Assembly: GCA_902729315.2 (NCBI GenBank)
Contig: LR746267.1
Span: 8,496,424 to 8,560,423, forward strand
Source of the DNA: Spirodela intermedia
Taxonomy: Eukaryota > Streptophyta > Magnoliopsida > Alismatales > Araceae
Reading direction: 5' to 3'
Length of the DNA stretch: 64,000 nucleotides
A program made the position numbers and the translations under genes. The notes under the pieces are model-generated. The model saw nothing but the letters and a program-made list of their open reading frames with translations. It searched no databases and had not been told where the DNA came from. Each line of letters starts with the position of its first letter. Position 1 is the stretch's first letter. Below, one piece after another: positions 36,398 through 49,000 of the stretch.

Positions 36398-38659
36398 TCA
36401 CCAAAAATCGCCACACGAGCACTGTCCATCGGTGAAATGGTGGAAGCGGCTCCGGTCGCGGACGATGATCGTCCTGTTCCAGATCTTGGAGATCAATTTA
36501 ATGGCATGATGGCAGTCCTCGCACGTGCGTAGGTTCTTCAGGATCTGAATAGGCAGATGTGCGGCGCCCGACTTCATCAGCCCGAAGGCGATGGCAATCC
36601 TCTCGCTGTGAACGAGCAAAGACTCCTCCTTTTCTTCCTCATCCACGTCGATCGTGACCCTCCACGTATCCGGCAGATACCCCGCTTCCCTCAGCCTCCG
36701 CGCCATCTCGCTCATCATCTCCCGGATGTCCGAGATCTCGGGGTGCGATCGGTCGCCAGCGATGAACTCGTGGATCTCTCCGTTGACCACGACGGAGCTG
36801 CATCCCGCCGTCTTCTTGATCCCTCTCTCCTCCATCACACGCCTGATCTCAGAAGAACTCGCAGACATTCCGGAACTCGCATACACGTTGCAGAGTTGAA
36901 CATACGCGGCGTCTTCGTGCGGTTCGAGCAGAAGAAGCCGCCCGGCCGCCTTCTCAGCCAGTCGGACATCTCCATGAAACCTGCATGCAGCAAGAAAGGA
37001 AGACCAGATGACGGCATTGGGCTCCATCGGCATGGCTTGAATAAGCTCCTCCGCCTCTCTCAAGTACCCGCCTCGACTCAGAAGGTCGATCATGCACCCG
37101 TAGTGTTCGATCTCAGGCTCTATTCTGAAGAGGGATCTCATCTCTTCAAAATGCCAGCGGCCATCCTCCACGAGACCTGAGTGACTGCACGCCGTAAGAA
37201 CACCAATGTAGGCCACCCCATTGGGCCTGATCCCTTGCTTTTGCATGTCGGAGAAGTATTCCAGGGCCGCTCTGCCCTGCCCGTGCACGGAAAGCCCTGA
37301 AATGATCGCAGTCCAAGCTAAGACGTCCTTCTCGGGCATCTTTTCAAACACCAGGCGCGCATCTTCGATCCTTCCGCACTTCGCGTACATGTCCAGGAGT
37401 GAAGTCCCGAGGTGAAGATCCACCCGGATGGAACACACCAGGACGTGCGCATGAAGGGCCCTTCCCTGTTGCAGAGCTCCGAGGGACGCGCAGGCGGCGA
37501 GCAATGTCACCATGGTGACGTTATCAGGCTTCAAACCCATCGCTCGCAGCTCTGAAAACACGGCTAGCGCGTCTCTGACATCACTGTTTTGGACATACCC
37601 GCCGATCATGGAATTGAAGGATATGAGATCGCGGTCGCCCATTTCGTCAAAGATGGCGCGAGCTAATTCCACGTGGCCCAGTTTGCAGTATCCGTCGATC
37701 ATGGCGTTGCACGCCGACAAATTCATCCAGCCTGTGGAGTCGAAGACTCGGCGAGCAGAGGGCAAGTCGCCGCACTTGGAGTACATATCAATCATGGCAA
37801 CGGATAGATTTCTAGTAAGTCTGATGTTATGATCATCGACGACGGCGTGTATCCACCTGCCCAGTTCGAGATCCTTTAACTGAGAGCAAGCAGAGAGAGC
37901 AGAGACAATCGCGACGGAGTCTGGCATCACATTGGCAGACAGCATGGCCTTGAAAGTGCGGACTGCTTCTGCTGGCCGTCCTGCCTGAGAATAACCTGTC
38001 ATCAGGCTAGTCCAAGAAACCACGTTCCTAACAGGCATTTCATCGAACAAGTTCTGTGCCTCATCCAGACGACCTGATTTTACGTACCCGCCGACTATCG
38101 TCGTCCAGGAGATCACGTCCTTGTGATTAATCCCTTCGAACGCCTTCTTTGAGAGCTCAATCAAACCCAGCTCCGAGTACATGTGAATCAGAGAGTTCCC
38201 CACCAGAGGATCATCACCTTCGCCGAAGGCCCTGAGGAAGTTTCCGTGCACCGCCTGGCTTTCACCAGCGGAGGAGAGGCCACACGCTCTGAAAACAAAG
38301 CAGAAGGTGTGCGCGTCCATCTCCACGCCCTCCCGCCTCATCCGACGATAGAGCCGGATGGACTCCGCCGGAGCGTTGTGCCGGCAGCAGGCTCTAACGA
38401 GGGTATTCCAGAGGAATGTGGAGGGGCCGGGCACGCCGGAGAAGACCCGGAAGGCGTGATCCAGATCATCGCCGCCGTTGGGATCGGAGAGGCACATCAT
38501 GAGGTGGGCCAACGATGGAGGGTGGCGGACGGCGCCGGTGACGACCATGTGGGCGTGAAGCTCGGCGGCCTGCTTCGGAGTTGAAGGTGCTGGCCATTGG
38601 CTGCGAATTCCGGCGATGGATCGGTTCAGAGAGCGAGGCCGAGCACCAGGTGGAACCAT
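36398..38659 (-). CDS. PLS-class pentatricopeptide repeat protein with DYW deaminase domain
   Basis: Intronless, 753 aa, opening MVPPGARPRSLNRSIAGIRS. The body is a run of about fifteen PPR repeats of P, L and S types. Typical segments are DVISWTTIVGGYVKSGRLDE, NVVSWTSLMTGYSQAGRP and DLISFNSMIGGYVQNSDVRD. The E/E+ region follows from about residue 590 (MPMEPNAVIWSSFLAACRFH; AAYVQLCNVYASSGMS). The C-terminal DYW domain carries the cytidine-deaminase signature: HSERIAIAFGL (H-x-E) and CEDCHHAIKLIS (C-x2-C). It ends CSCGDFW, a DFW instead of the usual DYW. Proteins of this class bind specific organelle RNA sites and edit C to U. The first 30 residues are Arg/Ser/Pro-rich, consistent with mitochondrial or plastid targeting. 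The RNA target is not predicted here. Confidence 0.96.
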   Translation of the reverse strand: MVPPGARPRSLNRSIAGIRSQWPAPSTPKQAAELHAHMVVTGAVRHPPSLAHLMMCLSDPNGGDDLDHAFRVFSGVPGPSTFLWNTLVRACCRHNAPAESIRLYRRMRREGVEMDAHTFCFVFRACGLSSAGESQAVHGNFLRAFGEGDDPLVGNSLIHMYSELGLIELSKKAFEGINHKDVISWTTIVGGYVKSGRLDEAQNLFDEMPVRNVVSWTSLMTGYSQAGRPAEAVRTFKAMLSANVMPDSVAIVSALSACSQLKDLELGRWIHAVVDDHNIRLTRNLSVAMIDMYSKCGDLPSARRVFDSTGWMNLSACNAMIDGYCKLGHVELARAIFDEMGDRDLISFNSMIGGYVQNSDVRDALAVFSELRAMGLKPDNVTMVTLLAACASLGALQQGRALHAHVLVCSIRVDLHLGTSLLDMYAKCGRIEDARLVFEKMPEKDVLAWTAIISGLSVHGQGRAALEYFSDMQKQGIRPNGVAYIGVLTACSHSGLVEDGRWHFEEMRSLFRIEPEIEHYGCMIDLLSRGGYLREAEELIQAMPMEPNAVIWSSFLAACRFHGDVRLAEKAAGRLLLLEPHEDAAYVQLCNVYASSGMSASSSEIRRVMEERGIKKTAGCSSVVVNGEIHEFIAGDRSHPEISDIREMMSEMARRLREAGYLPDTWRVTIDVDEEEKEESLLVHSERIAIAFGLMKSGAAHLPIQILKNLRTCEDCHHAIKLISKIWNRTIIVRDRSRFHHFTDGQCSCGDFW

Positions 38660-39264
38660 TTGACGTTGAGCAATCCTTCATCGTCGTGGAGGAGATGGAG
38701 GGAGGACCCCGGACGACCACCATGGACTCTCTGAAGAAGCCACGAGCGAGGATCAACGCCGTTATTTAATATTATATTCATGAGTTCATAGAAGCGCATG
38801 TTCCTAATATATAGCACACTAAGCAGATGGAACATTAATATCATAAATGCCCATATTTTAAAATTTAGAGTAATATATTTTATAATTAGCACGTTAAAAA
38901 TTTTCAGAAGGGGTGCTTGACGCCAAATTATCGACCGATCTAAGCAGAAAATATCGAAAATTGTTCATCGTAAAACTGTGAAAAATCAAACGATTCTTCA
39001 CATGTCAAATAATAAATAAAATATCGAGTTCAAATATTCATACATAAATATTTATATATTTATATGTGTGTGTACGCGTGCATATGATACTAATTAATAA
39101 TCTGAATTTTAAAAATCATTATAAATTAATATTTAAATGACGAAAAAATGTTCTCGAATAGGGAACTTTACATTCTATGAAAAACAACAACAAAGCAATA
39201 CGAAGATGTTCATTAGCTCCACAAACGTATCTTGCCAAGCTAAAAGTTGTTGCCGGCGCCTGAT

Positions 39265-39309
39265 CGAGCCATAAATGGCCCGCAATGAACAGCACGAGCC
39301 ATAAATGGC
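39265..39309 (+). repeat. Direct repeat of a palindromic 15-mer
   Basis: CGAGCCATAAATGGC occurs exactly at 39265-39279 and 39295-39309. The second copy extends to the palindrome GAGCCATAAATGGCTC. Confidence 0.8.
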
Positions 39310-40123
39310 TCAGGCCTGGCGCGAGTGAACAAGTCAAACGCGTCTCGGGGGTGAACAGTTGGATGAGCCGATGAACCAACATAGGAAACGCGTCCTGAGT
39401 ACGCACTGGAAATCTTAATGGCGTCGGTCGACGTCAGTTCTGAACCTTCCAACGTTGCATTCATCTGGGGCGGCTGCAGCGCCACCGGAGCTCGTCCTCC
39501 TCGGCAATGCGACAGAGTAATTCCCGCAGCCACGCAGCCCCCAGGTTCGTGCCATCAATGGTCTCGCAGCAGGACAAGGACCGGACAGCTCGTGTCCTTC
39601 ATGCCTCTCTTCTCGTTGGCTTGTCGGTCGGCCTCCTTAAATTTTGCAGGACAGCTCCGGCCAGCGCCAGTTTTAATGGTGGCGGCAGCGACGGCGACGA
39701 CCGTCAACGGGACGTGTTCGTGTGAACAAGGCCTGTTTCGGACGGGAGAGATAGGCAACGGCTGGGTGCCGGTGCATGCATGGCGCCGGGCAGTGCCGTG
39801 GCGGCGAGGTGATCAGGGCGCCCCGCCGGCCAGTTATTGGGTTAGCGCGGTCCGCTAGCAAGTGAACGTCACCGGGCCACGACTTTAAAAGAAACTATAT
39901 CTTTAACCAAGAGGCAGGTTGATTTGTTTACCGACTTCTGAGGGGAGAGGTGGTTCGAGATCTCTCTCTATCTATTTTTCTCTATATTTCTCTCTAATCT
40001 ATCTGTCACTATCTCTATCTCTCTCGTTTATCCATTCGGTGAAGACTAGGGGAAAGAGGAATCGTCGGTCCAGGAAGACATGTCCAGGATTTCACGGTGG
40101 CTGTCCGCCTTCTTCGTCAACCC

Positions 40124-40148
40124 AGAGAGAGAGAGAGAGAGAGAGAGA
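40124..40148 (+). repeat. (GA)n tract
   Basis: Twelve GA units in otherwise unassigned intergenic DNA. Confidence 0.9.
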
Positions 40149-42004
40149 TGATAGGCGCTGGGGGAGTTCAACTGTCAGGAAGAACGGCGAACTTGTTGGC
40201 CGTATCCGTTTTCTTTCCAGGCAGATTTACCTACCGTATCTCTGTAGAGTCGGACAGTCGAACCAACGCGTCCGCCCGCTGATGCGCGTCTACGTACACC
40301 CCCGAGAGAGTGTTTGACTTGGGATGGAAACTCTGCTCTCTTTAAAAAATTTCAATGCCGGGCAAAGCCAAAATAACACGCTAAATTTCCTAGAATCTTA
40401 GATGCTTATAAAAATAATACGAGTATTATTGATTTTGTGTAGAAACTGAAAAATAAGAATCGTTAAATGACTTTGTAGTTGTCGAGTATTCATATCCAAT
40501 AAAAATCAATACCAATGAGCTTTAAAGAGATAAGCCACTGTTTCGTCAAAATATTATGGAAGATTAAGACTTAATTCTGGTCAATCAAGCCTTCCCTTGA
40601 ATGACTTATTCACTGCTCTTGATTACACTGGGATTGGTCATTATGATTGACCATTTGATTAAGAGACATCAAACACCAAATTAATTAATGTATACCAAAA
40701 GATTATCTGAAGTGTTACATTGCAATTATCATGTTATCTCGGTAACAATTCAATAAGACCAGTCTTTATTTTCGGATTTTCCACAGGTTTTTTTTAAATA
40801 GAAGGAATATTGTTGGAGAGCATGCTTCCAAGTGAATTTACGTTCCCTTTGACCAAGTCTTTTGGGTATTAATAATTTCATTACATGGGCACCATTGTTA
40901 GCTGATATTTTGGTGGATGTCTATCAAGCAAATAAAGACCCAGACCATCATTGCGGTGGCATTAATTCTTATTCTTGTTCTCGCACAGCCAATTGTGTAA
41001 ATAATTACCTCTTATAAATAATTAATTTGTATACTCATTGAGAGAATAATAGCTTGATTAAATTACCAGAGATGATATTATGCGCAAATTACCAGCGATA
41101 ATATTTCACCGTAAGACATTAAATACATATTTACGGAGAATCATAAAAGTGATCTTAACTATAAGTGCAACAAATCATTGAAGTCTTCAAAATAGATTAA
41201 TCCGTTGTATATTTTATCTGATTTTCAAACAATTTCCGGACAGAAGTTAATCCATTTAGATAGCCAGAACAAAGTCAACGGCATATGAACATACAACAGT
41301 AGACCGAGATGAGGGGTCTTAACCACTCCGGGCTAATATGTGACGCTCCATTGCTCACACGATGCAAACTAGAAACTTTAGGTCGGCAAGGATCTTAACC
41401 TGCCCGATTAGTGTCCATCCGGCGAGGGATCTGTCTCAGGGTGCGGATGGGAATTTGCCTTCTGTCGACGGTAGTCGACAATGTATTCCTGGTCAAAGCC
41501 AGCTCTGTAGAGTGTGGCCCGGGTGGATGCGCGGTATGGGCAATGGATTGTCAGCGTCTACTTGACAGTGGGGCTTAAGTCCCGCCTAATCAGACGGCCA
41601 GGATCTGTTCTAGTCGCATGTGACGTTGGCATGATGCGTAAAATTTCGTTGACCCAGCCACGTCGGACGCGCACTTGCCGCCAGGGTGCCCCGTGGTCTC
41701 CGATACTCTCTATCTCTCTCTCTCTCGCTCATCTTCGAAGAAAAAGAAGAGATGGATGGAGTACCCGGCGGCACTCGTGGTAAATCTGGTCGTCCGGTGT
41801 GTCCGCACCTCAGCCAGATCCCCCGAGCCACCCTTGTCTGTCAGAATTCAATGCTCCTCCCGGCCTCACTCAATAAAAATGTCGTTGGGGTAGTTGCATC
41901 CCCCTTCTCTCTCTCTCTCTCTCTCTCTAGCGTGACCCATCTCTCAGACATGAACAGGAAGACGCGTATAGACCGGGCTTCTTATTCCTCCCCCGGAGAA
42001 GGCC

Positions 42005-42010
42005 TATAAA
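42005..42010 (+). promoter_or_regulatory. TATA box of the KCS gene
   Basis: TATAAA 149 bp upstream of the KCS ATG, preceded by a CT tract (41911-41929) and followed by a CT-rich leader. A well-placed core promoter element. Confidence 0.6.
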
Positions 42011-42158
42011 TGAACCCCCCAGACTGAGCCCCTGGTACCGCAACAAAAGACCATTTGCAAACGCCTCCTAAATCCCTTCTCGATCTAGCACTCCCTTCGA
42101 CTCTCAGGAAGACATCTTTCTCCCTCCCTCATCTTCGGTTCTCCGGACAGGAAAAACC

Positions 42159-44248
42159 ATGGCGGATAGAGAGGTCGCCGGCGGGGGGAGGAGGTTCCCC
42201 CTCCCGGACTTCCTACAGTCGGTGAACCTCAAATACGTGAAGCTCGGCTACCACTATCTCATCACCCACGCCGCCTACATCTCGATACCCTTCATCCTCG
42301 CCGCATCAACCCAACTCTCCCAGGTCACCGTCGAGGACCTCCGCTTGCTCGGAGATCAACTACAGCATAACCTCGTCGCCGTCGTCCTCTGCCTGGCTCT
42401 CTCCGTAGTCCTCGCCACCGTATACTTCATGTCGCGGCCCCGCCCTGTGTACCTGGTCGACTTCGCCTGTTACAAGCCCGAGGACGCGCGCAAGTGCACG
42501 CGGGAGATCTTCATGGAGCAGTCTTCGCTCGCCGGCTCCTTCACGGAGGAGAACCTCGCTTTCCAGAGGAAGATACTGGAGCGGTCGGGGCTGGGACAGG
42601 ATACCTACTTCCCAGAGGCCGTGATGAGGGTGCCACCGAACCCGTGCATGGCGGAGGCGAGGAAGGAGGCGGAGATGGTGATGTTCGGCGCCATCGACGA
42701 GCTCCTGGCCAAGACGGGTGTGAAGGTCAGGGACATCGGCGTGCTGGTGGTCAACTGCAGCCTCTTCAACCCCACCCCCTCCCTTTCCTCCATGATCGTC
42801 AATCATTACAAGCTCCGCGGCGACGTCACCAGCTTGAACCTCGGCGGCATGGGCTGCAGCGCCGGGCTCATCTCCATCGACCTCGCCAAGCAGCTCCTGC
42901 AGGTTCGTTGCCGATTCTTCTCGCCCGCTGCATTAATTATTACGGTTCTTCGTGGTTGGCAAACAGTACAGACAGACGCATTGAATGGAAAAATTAGTTA
43001 TGTCGCGGGTCCGTGTCGCCATAAACACTCCTAGTTAGGGGAAGCTTTCTCCTTGTTACCTCCCATCAGGATCCACATAGGACATGAGTATCCATTTCAC
43101 GAGAGAGGGAGAGAGAGAGAGAGACAGACAGACAGAGAGAGGGAAAGAGAGAGAGAAGTTCTTCCTCCCATGCAAAGGATGTGGTTGAGCTACCAATCAA
43201 ACTTCTCTAGGATAACAGCGAGGTTGATGTCAGTGATTGGAACCCTAATCACGTAAAGGGGGTCGCCCTCGTCGGTGTAGTGGTTGTACCGCTATATCTT
43301 GTCTTACTCATTCATGCATCCTCAACTATTCACACGTGCGAGGACACGTGTGGAATTTTCTCTCATGCTTGCAGGACATCCCTAGGAGATTATTCATTGA
43401 GCATATTGACGATAAATAGTGATGTGAATATTCTTTTAACATCGCCCATCATCACTATGCAGGTGCAGCGGAATACCTACGCCTTGGTGGTGAGCACGGA
43501 GAACATCACCCTTAACTGGTACTTCGGCAACAATCGGTCGATGCTCGTCTCCAACTGCCTCTTCCGCATGGGTGGCGCCGCCGTCCTCCTCAGCAACCGC
43601 AGCTCCGACAAGCGGCGGTCCAAGTACCAGCTTATCCACACGGTGCGCACTCACAAGGGCGCCGAGAACCGCTCCTACGGCTGCGTCTTCCAAGAGGAGG
43701 ACAACGACGGCAAGGTGGGGGTCGCCCTATCCAAGGACCTCATGTCGGTAGCGGGGGAGGCCCTCAAGACCAACATCACAACTCTGGGGCCGCTGGTGCT
43801 GCCCATGTCGGAGCAGCTCCTCTTCCTGGCGACGTTGTTGGCGAGAAAGCTCTTCAAGGTCAACATCAGGCCGTACATCCCCGACTTCAAGCTGGCCTTC
43901 GAACACTTCTGCATCCACGCCGGCGGCCGGGCGGTGCTGGACGAGCTGGAGAAGAACCTCGAGCTGAGCGACTGGCACATGGAGCCCTCCCGGATGACCC
44001 TTTACCGCTTCGGCAATACGTCGAGCAGCTCCCTCTGGTACGAGCTCGCCTACACCGAGGCGAAGGGGCGTATCCGCCGCGGCGACCGCACCTGGCAGAT
44101 CGCCTTCGGCTCAGGCTTCAAGTGCAACAGCGCTGTGTGGCGGGCGCTGCGGACCATCAACCCGGCAAAGGAGAAGCAGAACCCATGGTTGGATGAGATC
44201 CACAACTTCCCTGTCGACGTGCCCAAGGTCGTCGCCATCAAGTCCTGA
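42159..44248 (+). CDS. KCS11: 3-ketoacyl-CoA synthase (KCS4/KCS11 type)
   Basis: Two exons, 42159-42902 and 43463-44248, phase 0, giving 509 aa, normal for the family. Two N-terminal hydrophobic segments (about residues 35-55 and 70-92) anchor it in the ER. Next come the FAE1/CUT1-type condensing region, [17 protein letters not shown], and [20 protein letters not shown]. The active-site cysteine is in [18 protein letters not shown], just before the intron. The His and Asn of the catalytic triad are in the C-terminal half ([31 protein letters not shown]). Other family marks: [20 protein letters not shown] and [14 protein letters not shown] enzymes condense malonyl-CoA with acyl-CoA, the first and rate-limiting step of very-long-chain fatty acid elongation for waxes, suberin and lipids. 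KCS4/11 is the closest subgroup by recall. The 560-bp intron holds a GA microsatellite. Confidence 0.96.
43103..43157 (+). repeat. Imperfect (GA)n/(GACA) microsatellite in the KCS intron
   Basis: GA repeats interrupted by GACAGACAGACA within the single KCS intron. Confidence 0.85.
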
Positions 44249-46065
44249 GCCGGCCACCTCGCCGCGGCTACCAAGCAACTATCGCTGGCTCTGAGGGTGA
44301 TCTCCATCCCTCTCGTTCTCTATACATATCAACACAGGAGAAAGGAGGGACAATTCTTTGAAGGGTTAGGTCGGTGTGGGATTGATTTGAACCATATTTA
44401 TCCATCGTTTGATGCAAATAGTTCACGGATTACACGACCCGATGGACTGTTCTAGGCAAGGTTCATGGATTCGTGGATTCGAGGAATGAACCTATTTGAT
44501 ACCACTCAGGTATATTTAGACCACATGTACTCAATAATCTTCTGAATTATCTCTGCATGCCATGAGTTCTTTTCTAAGTCGTCTCTGTTCATATCCTCGT
44601 AGTATCAAATCAATAAATGAAATTTTTTAACAAGTCGTCAATCCTAATACTTCTTAAAGCGATCCGATGATACGCAAATGAGTTACTCACGTACCTACCT
44701 AACGTTTAAAGGCGGATTGAATTCCAGATGACCACTTCTCGGAATACGTTTGGAGGTTGATTAAAGAACACTACTTTGTAGACAAATAGATAAACACTAC
44801 TTTGCTGGGCAAAATAAATGAAATCCCTTAATGACTTAAGTATTGTAATATGTCTATATCAATATATGTAAATTGGAGTAAGGTAGGAGGGCGGTCTCAT
44901 CGGAAGAAGGAGCATGTTGGGCACATAGGCGCTGACAGTGTGGAGGAAGAGGAGCTCGTGATCGGAGAGTTGATGGCGCTGCAAGGGGACGGAGGAGCTC
45001 GGGCAGAGGTGGGGGAGGTCGCCGCAGTGAATGCCTGAATTCGCAGGGCGGAGTCTGGTGGACTTCCAACAGGAGCTCGGAAGACGTTGGGGACGAAGCG
45101 TTGGGAAACATGAAAACCCACGGTGGCGGACCACCTTCTCCGTCGCTGTCAGCCATAAAATGGGTGGCGCGGGTGGTGGTGGTGAATGGAGGTTCCCGCA
45201 GTGGGTGCTTGAATGCAAGGCCCGAGTCCGGCGGAGCTTCCCAAAACAGCGCGGAAGACAACGAGGCGAAGCGTTGAGAAAGAAGAATTTCTACGGCGGT
45301 GGACCATCTTCTGCGCCGCCGTCATCTCCGAGACTGGTGGCGCCGCCATTTTCGAGTGACCAGAATTCCCAAGTTCCGGCGATGAAGAGATTAGGCCTTG
45401 TTACTTACGTCAAGACGTTGAGATTCGCCAAGCCCGGCCGACCTCTTTTCACATATCTTTCGCTTTCAAGAAATGGCCTTGCTCTTGGTTTTTCTAATGT
45501 TTTGATACGTCTGTTCACCCCCCTCCCCCCTCCCCCCTTCTCTCTCTCTCTCTCTCTCTCACTCACTCACTCACTTAGGTTCCTCTCTGGAGCTATTTCT
45601 TGGACTTTTCTCTCTCTGAGCAGGATTTGATACGGGCCGTTGATATTTTCTGCGTTGTTTTCAGGAGAAAAGATGTTTTTTTTTTTAATGGATACGGTAG
45701 GTCGGCACTGTTGTGCTGGCATCATCCAGCGACGTGTCAAGCCATGGTCGCGGATGTTGGTTTGCGAAAAACAGATGGGCGAATCGAAAGCCGACGCCTG
45801 GTGCTTCACCCGTCGGCTTCCGCCGCGCCCCTTCATGCGCCCACGAGCTCTGTGTTATCCGGAAAGCCAACTGCTCTGATTTATCCTCTCGGGGGAGGGG
45901 ATGAGCCGCTGATGGCTACCGGACGTGCTTCTTCCTTCCTCGCCGACACCAGCAGTGCAGAAAAGTGTAACAGCTGCGGCGGCGGGGACTCAATTGGATA
46001 GATACTCCAGCTCGAGGGACAGTTTGTGCCAAGCGAGATGCGGAGGGACGGCTTGGCTTACGGCG
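44249..46065. other. KCS 3' flank and PTST-like upstream region
   Basis: The left part is AT-rich 3' flank. From 44.9 kb it is GC-richer and includes a diverged 174-bp tandem duplication and a CT/ACTC tract (45539-45575). A 199-codon frame at 45031-45630 runs across both repeat copies; it has no recognisable domain and is not called. Confidence 0.45.
45024..45344 (+). repeat. Diverged tandem duplication, about 147-bp units at 174-bp spacing
   Basis: Copy 1 (45024-45170) and copy 2 (45198-45344) share the same landmarks in order: GCAGTG..TG..TGAAT, GGCGGAG/GCGGAGCTTCC, GGAAGAC, CGAAGCGTTG, CGGTGG.GGACCA.CTTCT and GGTGGCGC at their ends. The fixed offset of 174 at both ends supports one duplication followed by point divergence and few indels. 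Confidence 0.7.
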
Positions 46066-49000
46066 ATGGCGCTTCTTGCCACCACCCTCCTCTCCGTCCA
46101 TGTCTGCACCATTCTCACTCCTCGTCCTCCCTTTTTCCCCACCCTGCAAATGAGCCTTCTTAACCCGTCAACTTCCAGCGTGCGGAGCGGCATATCATCC
46201 CCCTCCTCGTTTCTTCCCCCTGTCGTCGGCGGCATTCGGTGGAAGAGGTATCCTTCTCGTCCTCTGAAAATGGAGCAAGGTAGAAATGGGAATCTCGGAT
46301 GCTGGTGGAGGACTGCTGACTCGGCTTGGTGCAGAGGAACAGGCGGGGGAGAGATGGAGCCGGAGCAGAATGAGAGGATTCTGGCACTGGAAGCAGAGAT
46401 ATACGACTTCATGGAGGAGTCATCGAAACCCAATTGTTTCCCGACCAAGAAGGAGCTAGTGGCTGCTATGAGGATGGACCTGGTTGAAGCCATAATTGAC
46501 CATGGTGGTTGGCTTGTCTATGGATGGGATTTGGATGACAGCGTTGACGTTGAAAAAGGCATTGAGGAAAGGCGACGGCAGTCACTGAGAGGGGAAACGC
46601 GAGCAGAGGCCATCGATTCCTCTCAGATTAGAGCAAGCTCTTTCACTGTTGGCATGGTTGACAATATGACTGGTCGGCAGGGTGATGGGATCCCTCAAAA
46701 AAAGAGGTGATACAGAGCTAAGGATTCTCCTTCTGCTTCATATTCCTCTCCTTCCACTACATTCGTTTCTCGTAGACCGGGAGCGTCTGTTCTTGTCCTA
46801 CACAGAAGACTCACTATGTCCTTAATATGTCATACTGCTCAGAGAAGAGGATGTCGGGGAAGACGACGGAATTGAAGGCATTCTGAACCGGCTGGAGAAG
46901 GAAAGGAGCCTCTCTTATCCAGAAGCTGACGATAGATCATCAAGGAACAAGGATTATGCTGCGGGGAATGCAGGTATGCTATTTTGGGACCTGGGAGACT
47001 CCACGAAGCTTCGATCTGCATGTCAGCCCATGGTAGTTTCTGCTTGTATCTAGTTCTTCTGAGAGCTGTTTGAGGCTGCTTCTGCATCATTTTACAGATT
47101 TTAGTCAATATTATGATCAATCTATTACAATTATTTTAGTCTCAATTTTTTAACTTAGAATGTTGTGAAGGGCATTCATCTCCTTATTAATGGTTGTCAT
47201 GTTTGCACAAGTAACAGACTAGTTAGTATTCCAACATCTTATGGGGAGTTGATATCCCCAGCATGATATTCAAATGTAACATATCAGTATATGCTGACTT
47301 ATGAAGATCAAACTTATAGGTATAACGAAAGCGTAACATCGGTCATTTTGAAAAGGATGGGACAGAATCGCTGTGGGCAGTGTGTAACCCGGGCTTCCTA
47401 AGTTAACTGCAGAAACATGAACCTGTTAATGAGATGCCCAGGTTATTCAAATTAAGTCATGATGATATGTGAAAATGTGAATGCAATTGAGCCCAGAAGT
47501 ACACCAAGATAGATTGTTAGATTTTTGAAGTGGGAACATGAAACAGTTGAAATATCTGCAAGTTGATTAATATTTTGGCAATTGGATGCTTAAGAAATCG
47601 TCAGGAGCTGTGAGATGAACGTATGACTCAAGTCTTGTTTCGTGAAAGAAAAAAAATCCCATCTATATTTGCGTTTTTAATCTTCTAGAAGAAATGCTTC
47701 CCAATTCTCATTTTCCATTTGATGAAGCAATAGGAATCTTATATCTGATCTTTTCATGATGTAATTATTTAGTTTCTACACTAAATTGGCAACTATGAGC
47801 GATTTACCTGGATAATCTGATTATTTGAGGTTGACAGTGATGGATCAAATTCTCTCAAAATCTAACCCTTTTTCAGTTTGTAATAATAATAATACCGGTG
47901 ATAAATATTTCCAAATACTGTTTATGTTCTGTCTAAACTACCTTTTTAATCAAAGATTCATTTGCAGGTATTTTATTAAAATGATAAATTATATTCAAAG
48001 AAACTACATCGGATGGAATATATTAGTTAAAGTGAAGTACGGAACCGAAAAGAGGATGAGAAATTTCACAGACCACAAAAGGGACACGATTTTATGAATC
48101 TCTGGTGAATCCTATATCTACTTTATTCCCCAAGCCTCTAATTGTTTATAGATTTATCTCAAACCTAAGTTCTATGGGCTATTCTAGGGTATCAATCAGA
48201 CCTTATGGAATTGGATGGTTTGAGAAATGTATCCATTCTAGCCTTTCAGGCCTCACTCTACAGCAAGCTTGTTCAAGACACAGTAAACCCAAAATATGAG
48301 TCATAAATCCCCTTCTGTGGATGAAGACGTTGTGGTAGGTCAGGGTGCTCGCTCAAAACTTTGATGCTTTTGAGTACTGTGAGCTTGAGATTGCTTCTAA
48401 GGTTTGCAATGCAGACTTACGAAAGCTTCTTAATCTCTTCTTTTAATTTCTTTTGTTCTTGGAGATTCTTTGATAGAAACTGCATGAGACTGCTCCAACA
48501 GCTGAAACATGATTTTCTCTGTACTTTTTGTGTTTTGTTTTGAGCAAACTAGCTGTTACAAAAGTGAAGATGCCGTCCCCCAAAAGTCAGGTGTCAAGCC
48601 TTCAGTCGACCAGCTCTAATCTGATGTTGACCCTTCATCTATCAAGTTGTTACCTTTAACTGATTTTCCTGTTCTTGTTAAAGGCGTTGACACTTTTGAA
48701 CTCTAGTGTGGACACTAATACCCAAGTGTGAACACCTAACTTTCAAGCATCAGTCCTCTTGTTTAATGACTTCTGTTTTGCTTGGAGGTGCTGGCATAGA
48801 TGTCTTGAGAGTCAACGCTAAATACAAGTGTCAACACTTCCAGTTCTGAGCTCGATACTAGACTTCGGCCAGTTCAAGTTTATTCGTACAAATTATCTGA
48901 CTGCCTACGTTTATTGCCCTGAAATTCGTACAAAGTTTATTCGTAAAGTTATCTTTACGGTATCAATAATTTATTGATCTATTGACCTCATTTTCTGACC

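Larger units (their letters stand above)
38660..42158. other. 3.5-kb intergenic region between PPR and KCS starts
   Basis: AT-rich beside the PPR gene, GC-richer at 39.25-40.3 kb (with a 15-bp repeated palindromic motif, and a GA tract at 40124-40148), AT-rich again to 41.3 kb, then the GC-richer KCS promoter. Open frames at 39418-39858 and 39919-40317 have no recognisable domain. No intact transposon identified. Confidence 0.5.

Noticed and set aside
39418-39858. 146-codon plus-strand frame between PPR and KCS
   Set aside because: No recognisable family, low-complexity, no supporting promoter or splice structure.
45031-45630. 199-codon plus-strand frame across the tandem duplication
   Set aside because: No domain. 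It runs into a CT/ACTC repeat, and the two duplicated copies encode only weakly similar peptides.
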